A stretch of DNA of 20,354 nt from Chloroflexota bacterium (GTDB lineage Bacteria > Chloroflexota > Dehalococcoidia > Lucifugimonadales > JACPCL1), in assembly GCA_016210375.1 (NCBI GenBank), contig JACQUH010000006.1, positions 1 to 20,354 on the forward strand. Reading direction: 5' to 3'. Below, in pieces: positions 12,804 to 20,354 of the stretch. Position 1 is the stretch's first letter; every line of letters begins with the position of its first letter. The notes under the pieces were generated by a model, which was not told the origin of the DNA, did no database searches, and worked only from the letters and a program-made list of their open reading frames with translations. Both the position numbers and the translations under genes were made by a program.

Positions 12804-14534
12804 ATGTCTGGATCAGTGTGGCCCAAGCCAGGTTTCCTCGTAGGGGTGCTGGCATGGGCCGGCCTTCTTACCACTGCGGCTTGTGGCGCTCAGGAGCCTG
12901 CTCCCACGCCGACACCCACGACGCCGCTCCCTGCGGCGACCGTGGTGGCTACCCCCACCCCTGCCGCCACGGCTACTCCTACACCGGTACCCATGGAGAG
13001 GCCCAGGCAGGGCGGCATAATCAAGCAGACCTCTACCGGGGACCCCCAGAGCTTTGACCCCCACAACGCCATCTCTGCCCTTTCCAACATCCATAACCAG
13101 AAGCTGTACAGCAACCTCCTCTGGAACCCCGAGGGCAGCGAAATCGTGGTGGACGCCGCCGATTCCTACGCCATCAGCGCCGACGGCAAGGTCTGGACCT
13201 TCAAGCTGCGCCCAGATGTCCGGTTCCAGTCCTACACCAGCCCCAGCGGCCCGCGGGATGGCACACCTATGACCTCCCAGGACGTCAAGTGGAGCCTGGA
13301 GAAAATCATGGGCCTCAATGGGCAGGTCCTCTCTCCCCGCTCCGGCTGGATGAAGGAGTTCGTGGACATCAGCCGGCCAGACCACGGCATTGAGGTCATG
13401 GACAACCTGACCCTGAGTATCCACCTCACTCAGCCCTTCTCTGGCCTGGCCAGCATCCTGGCCATCGGTTTCTCCGCCATCGTGCCCGAGGGCATCTCCA
13501 CAAAAGAGATGCAGCAGCGGCCCTACGGCTCCGGCCCCTTCCGCCTGAAAGGGTCCCAGCGGGGCGCCCTGTGGCAGTACGAGCGCAACCCGGACTATTT
13601 CAAGCCGGGCCTGCCCTACCTGGACGAATGGGACCTGGTGCTCATGGACGGCTTTTTCAACTACCAGGCTGCTTTCCTCACCCAGAACGTGGACGTCAGC
13701 GGCGGCTACCCGATACCGGACAACGAAACCATCTACGCCAAGCGTATGGCCGCAGGGGAGTTCTATATGATCCCGACCAGCTCCGACTGCCGGCCCGCTG
13801 GCCTCAACATGAACCTCACCAGGCCGCCCTTTGACAACATCCTCTTGAGGCAGGCCGTGAACCTGGCCGTAGACCGCGAGGCTTACTCGGTGGTGGTGCA
13901 CAACGGCCACGCCCTCCCGGAGCTCTACCTGAACACTGGCGGTTGGGGCAAGACCGAGGCAGAGGTCCGCCAGCTCCCCGGCTACCGCCAGCCCCACGAT
14001 GCAGACCTGGCCGAGGCCAGGAGAATCGTGGCCGAGCTGTACCCCCAGGGCCTTGACCTCAAGATGATGGTGAGCAACACGTCTGTCTACAAGCTCCAGG
14101 GTGAGTTCCTGGCCGGCGATCTGAAAAGAATTGGCCTCAACGTTACCCTGGACATCGTTGATACGGCTACAGTGTCGGCCCGGGCGGCAAAGCTGGACTA
14201 CCATATCTGGTCCTACTACTTCTGTCAGACCACCAACACCCCGGAAGAGCTCTTCGGAAGCTACTTCAAGACCAGTGGCTCAAGGAACTGGTTCGGCTTT
14301 ACAGATCCCCAGATAGATAACGACTACCTCGTGATGGCCGCCAGCAGCGACCCCGCCCAGAGGAAAAAGAAGGCCCAGGAGATGGAAGCAATAGTCTACT
14401 CCTCCTTGCCCATTGCCCCTCTTCCGGTCTCCCTGACCACCAGGAGCGCCTACAGCTATGTGAAGGACCTGCCCCTGGGCATCAGCCAGTACACCAGAGA
14501 GAAGAACGAGCTTGTCTGGCGCAGCGATGCATAA
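12804..14534 (+). CDS. ABC-transporter solute-binding lipoprotein, SBP_bac_5 (peptide/oligopeptide type)
   Basis: 576 residues from the ATG at 12804. A signal peptide (hydrophobic FLVGVLAWAGLL) ends in TTAAC with Cys27 as the likely lipid-modified residue, followed by a ~40-residue Pro/Thr/Ala-rich tether (PAPTPTPTTP and similar) that would hold the domain off the membrane. The mature part has family 5 features: GDPQSFDPHNA at its start, SNLLWNPEGSEIVVDAADSYAI, WTFKLRPDVRF, GTPMTSQDVKWSLEK, GSGPFRLKG and LLRQAVNLAVDREAYS. Such proteins capture peptides, nickel chelates or sugars for an ABC importer. No permease or ATPase genes accompany it, so it must share a transporter encoded elsewhere or act alone. 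The ligand cannot be judged from sequence. Confidence 0.92.
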   Translation: MSGSVWPKPGFLVGVLAWAGLLTTAACGAQEPAPTPTPTTPLPAATVVATPTPAATATPTPVPMERPRQGGIIKQTSTGDPQSFDPHNAISALSNIHNQKLYSNLLWNPEGSEIVVDAADSYAISADGKVWTFKLRPDVRFQSYTSPSGPRDGTPMTSQDVKWSLEKIMGLNGQVLSPRSGWMKEFVDISRPDHGIEVMDNLTLSIHLTQPFSGLASILAIGFSAIVPEGISTKEMQQRPYGSGPFRLKGSQRGALWQYERNPDYFKPGLPYLDEWDLVLMDGFFNYQAAFLTQNVDVSGGYPIPDNETIYAKRMAAGEFYMIPTSSDCRPAGLNMNLTRPPFDNILLRQAVNLAVDREAYSVVVHNGHALPELYLNTGGWGKTEAEVRQLPGYRQPHDADLAEARRIVAELYPQGLDLKMMVSNTSVYKLQGEFLAGDLKRIGLNVTLDIVDTATVSARAAKLDYHIWSYYFCQTTNTPEELFGSYFKTSGSRNWFGFTDPQIDNDYLVMAASSDPAQRKKKAQEMEAIVYSSLPIAPLPVSLTTRSAYSYVKDLPLGISQYTREKNELVWRSDA

Positions 14535-14630
14535 GACTCTGTGCCTGCGGTCGTCAGCGGGCCCCTGGGTGCATGGAGCGTCTGGCAGGGGGGACTAGTG
14601 TAGAGAATCCAAAGCTCGTTACATAACCCA

Positions 14631-14699
14631 TTCTGAGCGCAGTGAAGAATCTGGGGAGGGGTCTCCCACCGCCCCAGATGCTTCACTTCGTTCAGCACG
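14631..14699. repeat. Long imperfect hairpin repeat
   Basis: The left arm 14631-14656 (TTCTGAGCGCAGTGAAGAAT then CTGGGG) pairs with 14672-14697 (CCCCAGATGCTTCACTTCGT then TCAGCA) with a few mismatches, around a 15-nt loop. Its sequence is unrelated to the CTCTCCCC-type stems, so it is a second repeat type. Confidence 0.75.
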
Positions 14700-14821
14700 A
14701 CAAGGGCATGCCAATCCATACATGCAACGAACCCCTGATTCAGGACATTAGGGGGCGGCGCCAAATGGGTTTCAGGATAGGCTCTTGATCCCCCTTCGCC
14801 CGGTGGGGCAGTAATAGCAAA

Positions 14822-14864
14822 TGTGAGGAACTGGGCGCGGCTCCGCCGCGCCCAGTTCCTCACA
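14822..14864. repeat. Core palindrome F (20-bp stem, TCC loop), isolated
   Basis: The left arm TGTGAGGAACTGGGCGCGGC is exactly reverse-complementary to 14845-14864 around TCC. It differs from core C at 3 of 20 positions, each matched in the opposite arm. The flanking hairpins of the composite repeat are missing or degraded (CCCCCTTCGCCCGGTGGGG at about 14791 may be a relic). Confidence 0.93.
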
Positions 14865-14961
14865 ACAAAACCGGCTATGGCGGGGAAATGTGCCGAACGG
14901 CAGGCAGCATCTCGCCCCTGGGCTCAGGCCGCGCTCTCCGCCGTCAGGAGCGCACTGGGCG

Positions 14962-16293
14962 TCACTGCGCTGCGCCCTGCCCCTTCGCCTCCGCTACAGC
15001 CTGCCGCGCTACCTCCATGCCCAGGCGGAGGCTATAGTTGGTGCCCCGGTCTTCGGGGTACACCTGGCTCATGGAGGCCAGCCACAGCCCTGCCACCGGC
15101 GTCCTGGTGGCGGGCATGCGCTGAAGGTAGTTCACCTTCATGATGGGCTGGGCCGCCGGCTCCTTGTGCAGGTAATACTCCTCTATCCACGACTCGTCAA
15201 ACTCGGAGTTGATCTTCTTCAGGTGGGGCAGATACTCCGCCACGATGGCCCTGGCGTCCATGCCCCACCGGCGGTCCTCTCGGGGCACGTAGTTGGCGGT
15301 GTAGACGATGTGCTTTCCGCCGTACTCCTTCGGCGGCACAAGGTTGGTCTGCTCCAGCACCAGCAGAAAGGGTATGTCCGGGTCCGAGATGTTGAGCCAG
15401 TAGATGGGAGAGAGCTGGCGCTTCAACACCCAGATGACGGCGATGGCCCCCTCGTACTCCACGGCCTGAAGCCTGGCCAGGTAGTCCTGGGGCAGATCCA
15501 CCAGGCGGGGCAGTGTAAAGCTGGGGATGGTGGCGATGACCAGGTCAAAGGCCTTCTGGCTCTGGGAACCGTCGGCGCCCTGGAGGGCCAGGCCTCTCAC
15601 CCGTCCGTCCTCCACAAGTATCCGGGTCACCGTGGCGCTGGTATGGGTCTGGCCGCCCAGCTCATGGATGCGCCGCTCCAGCTCGTCCACCAGCACCCCC
15701 CAGCTCCCCTGGATGTAGCCCAGCTTCTCCCTGAAGCTCCTGTCCCGGGAGGACACCCTGGTGGCGAACTTGCTCCACAGCCACGGCATCCCTATCTCGT
15801 CCTTGTACACCGTAAACTTGCCGTGGAGAAGAGGCCCCCACACCACATCGTAGTTCCGCCTCCCCATCCACTTTCGCATGAACGATGCGGCGTTGACCCC
15901 CTCAAACTTCTGCCAGTTCTTCACTCGTTGCAGGTACAGGGTCACGAGGCCCATGCGTACGCGGTCAACCAGGCCCACGGGGGTGAAGCGCAGCAGATCC
16001 ATGGGCGTGGAGAAGGGGTAAATCCTGCCGCGGTAGTAGAAGCCTACCGTGGATTCCTTCCAGATAAGCCGGTCTCCCAGGCCCAGCTCTTGAAGCAGGC
16101 CGATGATCGTGTGGTCCGAGAGGAACAGGTGATGGTAGAACCGCTCCAGACGGCCTCCACCCACGTTGAAGGTGGAGGCAAGGCCGCCAAGAAAGGGGGC
16201 GCGCTCGTACAGGTCCACGTGGTGGCCCCCTTTGGCCAGCTCGTAGGCGGCGCCCAGGCCGCCCACTCCTCCTCCAATGATCCCCACCCTCAT
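14962..16293 (-). CDS. FAD/NAD(P)-dependent oxidoreductase, protoporphyrinogen-oxidase/amine-oxidase superfamily
   Basis: 443 residues from the ATG at 16293, chosen because GGAGGAGAGG lies just upstream and MRVGIIGGGVGGLGAAYELA is a standard Rossmann N-terminus; the open frame upstream belongs to the neighbouring gene. The dinucleotide-binding fold is GGGVGGLGAAYELAKGG with YE closing the motif (about 5-30). Further features are FLGGLASTF, FYHHLF and a C-terminal FAD segment around GLWLASMSQVYPEDRGTNYS. The superfamily includes HemY, phytoene desaturase and UDP-galactopyranose mutase; the exact substrate is unknown. Its start overlaps the stop of the flippase-like gene (ATGA), which ties it to envelope-glycan or isoprenoid-lipid chemistry rather than haem synthesis. 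It is the last gene of the leftward cluster. Confidence 0.8.
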   Translation of the reverse strand: MRVGIIGGGVGGLGAAYELAKGGHHVDLYERAPFLGGLASTFNVGGGRLERFYHHLFLSDHTIIGLLQELGLGDRLIWKESTVGFYYRGRIYPFSTPMDLLRFTPVGLVDRVRMGLVTLYLQRVKNWQKFEGVNAASFMRKWMGRRNYDVVWGPLLHGKFTVYKDEIGMPWLWSKFATRVSSRDRSFREKLGYIQGSWGVLVDELERRIHELGGQTHTSATVTRILVEDGRVRGLALQGADGSQSQKAFDLVIATIPSFTLPRLVDLPQDYLARLQAVEYEGAIAVIWVLKRQLSPIYWLNISDPDIPFLLVLEQTNLVPPKEYGGKHIVYTANYVPREDRRWGMDARAIVAEYLPHLKKINSEFDESWIEEYYLHKEPAAQPIMKVNYLQRMPATRTPVAGLWLASMSQVYPEDRGTNYSLRLGMEVARQAVAEAKGQGAAQ

Positions 16294-17444
16294 GGCGCCT
16301 CTCCTCCCGCCAGGGGCACGTCCTCGCTCGTGGCGCCCCGGCGTCTTGTTGCACCCAGGCGCACCATCTGCACCAGCGACCCCTTCCCGCTCCACAGGTA
16401 CGCCAGGCCCAGGAGGGTAACGGGGACCAGCAAGGCCACGTGCAGCGCCACGGCATAGGCCGTCGCCGCCTCCCTGGGCGCGCCCAGCACCACCAGCGTG
16501 CCGGCGGCAAACAGCTCAAAGGGGCCGATGCCCCCCTGGGAGGAAGGCAGCGAAGTCGCCAGGTTGGAGGTAGCGGTGACGGCCAGCATCGCTGCCAGCA
16601 TGCTGCCGGCTCCCCCGAGGTAATCGGTCAGGCCAAAGGCCAGGCCCACCGCGAAGTACATCGCCATCTCGCCCAGCCAGACAGCCACGGTCAGCAGCGC
16701 CAGGGCCGCGAACCGCCGGGGGTCTCGCAGCACGGCCAGCCCGCTGAAGAACAGGGCCGCCAGGTCCGAAAGCTTGCCTCGGATGCCCTGAGGCAGGGGG
16801 CTAAAGGCTACCTGAAGCCAACCCAGGACCGCCTTGGGCCGGAATGCCCCCAGAACCAGCAGCCCCAGGGCAACGACAAAGGGGAGCGTGGCAATCCCCA
16901 CCATCAGCGCCCAAGGGACGCCCGTATCCTCTGCCAGGTCTCGCACCAGGCCGGAGACCGGCAGAGCCACGGAAAGAACCACCAGAAACAGCAGGAGGAC
17001 AACGCCATCCAGCACTCGCTCAATGGCGATGGTGGCCAGGGTAGCGGACTTGCTGACGCCCTCTCGCTCGCCCAGGTAGTAGCTGCGCACCAGCTCCCCC
17101 AGGCGCACGGGCAGGAGGTTGTTGGCCATGTAGCCCACCGACATGACGGGGAACAGCCGGCCGAAGCCTATCTCCTTGAGGGGGCGGAGCATGACGCCCC
17201 AGCGTATGGTCCGGAAGAAGAGGGCCAGGAAGTAGAGGCCGATGGCGGGGAGGACGAGGTAGTAGTTGGCAGCTATCAGGGCCTGGGCGGTGTCCCGCAG
17301 GTCTATGCGCCACAGGAGTAGCAGGATGAAGAAGGCGCTGGCCCCCAGGCCCAGCCAGAAGCGGCGGTCAAGCAACGCAGCCCTCCCAACAGACACTGTG
17401 ACCAGTATAAGCGGCGGGCCACAGGCAGAACAAGGAATCAGCAT
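16290..17444 (-). CDS. Flippase-like integral membrane protein (LPG_synthase_TM / AglD family)
   Basis: 384 residues with about eight to ten membrane helices. Family landmarks: FRTIRWGVMLRPL after the second helix, GYMANNLLPVRLGELVRSYYL, AIERVLDGVVLL and SLPSSQGGIGPFE. The family comprises the membrane half of lysylphosphatidylglycerol synthases and stand-alone proteins thought to move or modify lipid-linked sugars (archaeal AglD). There is no lysyl-transferase domain here. The ATG at 17444 overlaps the upstream stop by 7 bp (ATGCTGA). An alternative TTG at 17375 has a better ribosome-binding site (GGGAGGG) and would remove 23 residues that do not look conserved, so the N-terminus is uncertain. 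Confidence 0.85.
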   Translation of the reverse strand: MLIPCSACGPPLILVTVSVGRAALLDRRFWLGLGASAFFILLLLWRIDLRDTAQALIAANYYLVLPAIGLYFLALFFRTIRWGVMLRPLKEIGFGRLFPVMSVGYMANNLLPVRLGELVRSYYLGEREGVSKSATLATIAIERVLDGVVLLLFLVVLSVALPVSGLVRDLAEDTGVPWALMVGIATLPFVVALGLLVLGAFRPKAVLGWLQVAFSPLPQGIRGKLSDLAALFFSGLAVLRDPRRFAALALLTVAVWLGEMAMYFAVGLAFGLTDYLGGAGSMLAAMLAVTATSNLATSLPSSQGGIGPFELFAAGTLVVLGAPREAATAYAVALHVALLVPVTLLGLAYLWSGKGSLVQMVRLGATRRRGATSEDVPLAGGEAP

Positions 17445-19633
17445 TGCATGCGCTTCCCAGGAAGGGGCTGGCCAATGGGGCCAGGATCAAACCCCTTTGG
17501 GAAATAGGCGTAGGCATCTACCGACCCCACGAGCTGGCCAAACTCCCGGAAAACGAAGTACGCCGCCACCTTGCACAGTGGCTCGCGACTGATGACGCCC
17601 TTCAGAATGCCCTTGGGGGTCAGGCCCCGGTAGCTCTCCGGGAACCACCAGCGGTGCTTGTACCTCACCGGCTCACCATACGCGTCCATATAGGGCGCTG
17701 CATCGCGCTGGCTGCGCTCGTTGAGGAGCACCACGTCGGCGTCAGGCTTGGACGAAAGCTTGATGCACCCGGGGTCCGAGGTAAAGCACGTGATGAGGTT
17801 GACGTTGCGATAGTCCCGCAGGTACCATGCCCAGGGCCAGCTATACCCATCGGCGGAGTCCACCATGACCTTCAGGTCCTGCCCCTTGCCTGTCTCCTTC
17901 GCCACGCGGTCTATCTGGGCCATGATCTGCGGGATATCCGGCGCCGACTGGGTGTACACCAGCATCTCCACGGGAACATCGGCGTTGACGTAGGCGACGC
18001 GAAGGGAAGAGGGAATGGTGAGCCCGAACATAGCTACCGCCAGGGTCACCCCTACCAGCGCCAGCCGCTTCCCCGCACCCACCTTCCCAAACAGGTAGAC
18101 CAGCGCCACAACCAGCGCCAGGGATACCACCCCCACGGCCAGGAGGTAGACCAGGTTCCGCTGGCGGGACAGGGCCAGCAGGAGCCACCAACCCTCCGCC
18201 ACGACCAGCAAGGCCAGCGCCACGGAGAAGCCCACCGCGGGCCAGTGGACGCGCGCCCGTCCCAGGGCCGTCGCCTCCAGGGACATCTGTCCGCCGCCGT
18301 GCCAGGGATGGCGGTCCAGCAGGCTGCCAATCAGCCTTCCTGCCAGCACCGTCAAGGGAAACGTCACGTCCACCAGGATCCAGGGCATCTTTTCGCTGGC
18401 GTAGATCAGGGCCAGGAAGGTCACGATAGCCCAGTAGACAAGGAAACGACCGAAGTTGTCGCCTCTGATCGTGTACACCACCACTGCCACACCCCCTACG
18501 AGGAAGGGTAGGAACTCGTAGTTCATGCCGATGACGAAGTAGTAGTACCAGGGCTGGCCGCCCCGTGCGACATCTTGCTGGACAATCCAGTACCCCAGGG
18601 CCTGCCACATGCCGCTGCCCAGGCCACCCCAGAGGTTCGTGAAGAAGGAGGTGAACAGCAGGACCCAAATCCCCCAGAACACGCTGGCGCACAATACCCA
18701 TACCTTTGGCCGCCAGCACAGGCCGATGACGACCGAGGCTGCCAGGAGCGCCATCCCGACAAAGAAGGCGACGTACAGACCTGAGCCGAGGGGAATCCCC
18801 GAGGGAGCTGCCTGCCAGTCTGGATTTGCCAGGATAATACCCAGCTTGCCCTGGAACAAGGCAACCGCCGCGGCGCCCAGGGGCAGCAGCAGCGTTCCCA
18901 TCAGTACCAGGAAATCGCCTGGGGCCGAGAAGGCCTTCAGCGGCTTGAGGCCCAGCAGCCACAGCGCCACATCGCCGATGGCCCACAGGAACAGGTATGA
19001 CCCGACCACAAAGGCCAGCAGATAGGCCGTCTCCTCCGTGGCAAAGGCCATGGCCAGGACCGCGGCGCTCAGCGCCAGGTAGCGAGTTTTCCGAGCTTCC
19101 AGGTACCTCCACAGGAAAGCGATCAGCAGAAGACTCCAGACCATCATGAAGATGTCGTCCCGCAGAAAGCGACTGTAGTACAGCATGGAGGGGGAAAAGG
19201 CCAGCAGCACCGAGGTGGCGAGCGCCCCCGTGCGGCCCAGGTAGCTCCTGAGCAGCAAGGGCAGCGCCACCAGCAACGTCCCCATGAGGGCCGGCAGGAG
19301 CCGGGCCGTGGACACCGAGTCTCCGAGGAGATGGAAGAGGGCGGCGGCGCCAAAGAACTTGAAGGGGCCGTGCATCATGGGCATGTGCTGGTAGCCCCGG
19401 TCCATGTAGATGTACCAGCTATAGGTGGCGTGCAGGCTTTCATCGTGGTGCAGGGCCATGGAGCCTAGGCCCCACAGCCGCATGCCCAGGGTCACCGCCA
19501 GCAGGAGCACGTAGGCCACGACGTACCAGGACAGCCGGCGACGTGGCCGGTCCACCGGCCGCGTCGGCTGCGGTACAGCCACGCTGCTGGGCGGCGCTTC
19601 CAGAGTTCCAGGCTCCGCACTACCTGTAAGCAC
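17438..19633 (-). CDS. TIGR03663/Agl23-like multi-spanning membrane glycosyltransferase
   Basis: 731 residues starting with GTG at 19633, 14 bp inside the end of the upstream gene. A ~35-residue Pro-rich cytoplasmic start is followed by about 12 membrane helices in the GT39/ArnT (GT-C) layout. The first external loop holds HHDES (62-66), equivalent to the catalytic acidic motif of these enzymes; SRFLRDDIF and FATEETAYL follow. The C-terminal ~170 residues are soluble and probably outside the cell. GT-C enzymes transfer sugars from polyprenyl-phosphate carriers to proteins or glycolipids; the archaeal Agl23 annotation ties this subfamily to flippase activity, in keeping with the flippase-like gene next door. 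Donor and acceptor are unknown. Confidence 0.85.
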   Translation of the reverse strand: MLTGSAEPGTLEAPPSSVAVPQPTRPVDRPRRRLSWYVVAYVLLLAVTLGMRLWGLGSMALHHDESLHATYSWYIYMDRGYQHMPMMHGPFKFFGAAALFHLLGDSVSTARLLPALMGTLLVALPLLLRSYLGRTGALATSVLLAFSPSMLYYSRFLRDDIFMMVWSLLLIAFLWRYLEARKTRYLALSAAVLAMAFATEETAYLLAFVVGSYLFLWAIGDVALWLLGLKPLKAFSAPGDFLVLMGTLLLPLGAAAVALFQGKLGIILANPDWQAAPSGIPLGSGLYVAFFVGMALLAASVVIGLCWRPKVWVLCASVFWGIWVLLFTSFFTNLWGGLGSGMWQALGYWIVQQDVARGGQPWYYYFVIGMNYEFLPFLVGGVAVVVYTIRGDNFGRFLVYWAIVTFLALIYASEKMPWILVDVTFPLTVLAGRLIGSLLDRHPWHGGGQMSLEATALGRARVHWPAVGFSVALALLVVAEGWWLLLALSRQRNLVYLLAVGVVSLALVVALVYLFGKVGAGKRLALVGVTLAVAMFGLTIPSSLRVAYVNADVPVEMLVYTQSAPDIPQIMAQIDRVAKETGKGQDLKVMVDSADGYSWPWAWYLRDYRNVNLITCFTSDPGCIKLSSKPDADVVLLNERSQRDAAPYMDAYGEPVRYKHRWWFPESYRGLTPKGILKGVISREPLCKVAAYFVFREFGQLVGSVDAYAYFPKGFDPGPIGQPLPGKRMQC

Positions 19634-20354
19634 GGTAGATCACCACATCCCCTTGGGAAAAGACCTCTTCGCCAAGCTCGGCGAACTTGGTCAGACCATC
19701 CCTGCCATACTTGGCCCGCTCGCGGGGCCCCACGTAGATATACGTCACGCCATACCTGGACAGGATCTCTCTTGCCTGGGCCAGGTCCTCCGTCTGGTAC
19801 AGACGTTGCACTGCTTCCTGCCGCCCCGCAAAAGACTCCCGTGAGCCTCGCCACTGCTCCTCGTGGAAGGTCCAGCCCAGCACTGTAGGCACACCAGTGC
19901 TGGCCGAGACTCGTCCATAGTCCGAGTAGTCGTCACCCACCGCCTCCACCAGGACCTCTCCCTCCTTGTAGCTGCCCTTCAGCCACTGGATGGCCTCGTA
20001 CTCCCCTGGGCTGGACTTGAAAACGTAAGCCAGGCCGTCCAGCGTCGCCTGCTCCGGAGGCGCCTGCGCCTTGGTGTACGCTGCGGCGGCCGGGTAGTAC
20101 AGGGACGCTACCAGGCCCCCAGCGAGAAGCAGCGCCCAACCGTAACCCAGGAGCCGTACGACAGGCCCCTTGCCGAAGATGCGGGACGAAAGGAAATGCA
20201 CGGCGTAGGCGGAGGCCGCCGCCAGGATGGTCCAAGCCTGGTAGGAGAGCTTGAACATCGTGTTCATGCGGTTGCCGAAGAGGTCCACCACACGGAACAG
20301 CTCTGGCCCCATGAGCAAGAGCAGCGCCAAGGCCGCCAGCAAGAAGGGGAAAAC
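19620..20354 (-). CDS. DUF2298 (Chlor_Arch_YYY) membrane protein, C-terminal part only
   Basis: The frame runs open to the right edge, so the N-terminus is outside the window; about 244 residues are visible, whereas full proteins are several times longer. The visible part has three membrane helices and the family signature RMNTMFKLSYQAWT after GPELFRVVDLFG, then a soluble C-terminal domain with EAIQWLKG, VGDDYSDYGRVSASTG, PTVLGWTFHEEQWRG and a final RYGVTYIYVGPRER strand. The family is a probable GT-C type membrane protein found in Chloroflexi and archaea and usually sits beside the TIGR03663 gene, as here (14-bp overlap). Role: probably polyprenyl-linked sugar handling, inferred from neighbours. 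Confidence 0.88.
   Translation of the reverse strand, partial: VFPFLLAALALLLLMGPELFRVVDLFGNRMNTMFKLSYQAWTILAAASAYAVHFLSSRIFGKGPVVRLLGYGWALLLAGGLVASLYYPAAAAYTKAQAPPEQATLDGLAYVFKSSPGEYEAIQWLKGSYKEGEVLVEAVGDDYSDYGRVSASTGVPTVLGWTFHEEQWRGSRESFAGRQEAVQRLYQTEDLAQAREILSRYGVTYIYVGPRERAKYGRDGLTKFAELGEEVFSQGDVVIYRAYR

Larger units (their letters stand above)
14535..14961. other. Intergenic repeat region between two convergent genes
   Basis: 427 bp between the 3' ends of the binding-protein and oxidoreductase genes. It contains a long imperfect hairpin (14631-14699) and an isolated core palindrome (14822-14864). No gene is seen. No canonical terminator with a T-run is visible, although both stems could stall or stabilise transcripts from either side. 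Confidence 0.7.

Overview
The window is GC-rich bacterial DNA, most likely from an uncultivated member of the Chloroflexota (Dehalococcoidia-like). The best pointer is the pair of adjacent membrane proteins at the right end: one carries the DUF2298 'Chlor_Arch_YYY' signature and the other is TIGR03663/Agl23-like, a pairing known from Chloroflexi and archaea. The placement is by gene content only; there is no rRNA in the window.

Layout. 1-1089: a small accessory patch with a 5'-truncated ribbon-helix-helix antitoxin, a decayed RelE/ParE-like toxin and a DUF6584-like protein with a C-terminal membrane anchor. 1323-7053: core cofactor and amino-acid genes, all leftward, in transcription order trpA, aroH, ribF, two tandem type III pantothenate kinases (coaX), and coaBC. 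7334-8080: a CPBP-family membrane protease (leftward). 8965-10792: a DUF2157 membrane protein overlapping a GDYXXLXY-domain protein (rightward). 10889-12100: a CPA2/Kef-type cation:proton antiporter without a nucleotide-binding tail (leftward). 12804-14534: an orphan solute-binding lipoprotein (rightward). 14962 to the right edge: a leftward, translationally coupled four-gene envelope cluster: DUF2298 membrane protein (cut by the window edge), ArnT/Agl23-like membrane glycosyltransferase, flippase-like LPG_synthase_TM protein, FAD-dependent oxidoreductase.

The gene order is ordinary; the gaps between genes are not. Most gaps over about 250 bp are filled with hairpin-built repeats of one family. 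A full unit has conserved outer arms, a C-rich/G-rich hairpin on each side, and in the middle a perfect inverted repeat of 39-43 nt with a 3-nt loop. Six such cores are present (2675-2717, 4814-4854, 8321-8363, 8531-8569, 12393-12431, 14822-14864). Each is a perfect palindrome, yet their arms differ, so every difference in one arm is matched in the other. Two units (2545-2847 and 12238-12590) have nearly identical flanks (57 of 60 nt over one stretch) but very different cores. One complete unit (8404-8713) has inserted into another with a 5-bp duplication (CTAAG), so the family moves or has moved. Loop sequences inside the hairpins also occur in inverted form in different copies. I regard this family of hypervariable but always perfectly self-complementary cores in conserved flanks as the most interesting content of the window.

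Functionally, the left half makes cofactors: coaX catalyses the first step of CoA synthesis from pantothenate and coaBC the next two; CoaC uses FMN, whose supply depends on RibF. trpA and aroH serve aromatic amino-acid synthesis. The right half concerns the cell envelope, probably building or transporting a lipid-linked glycan.
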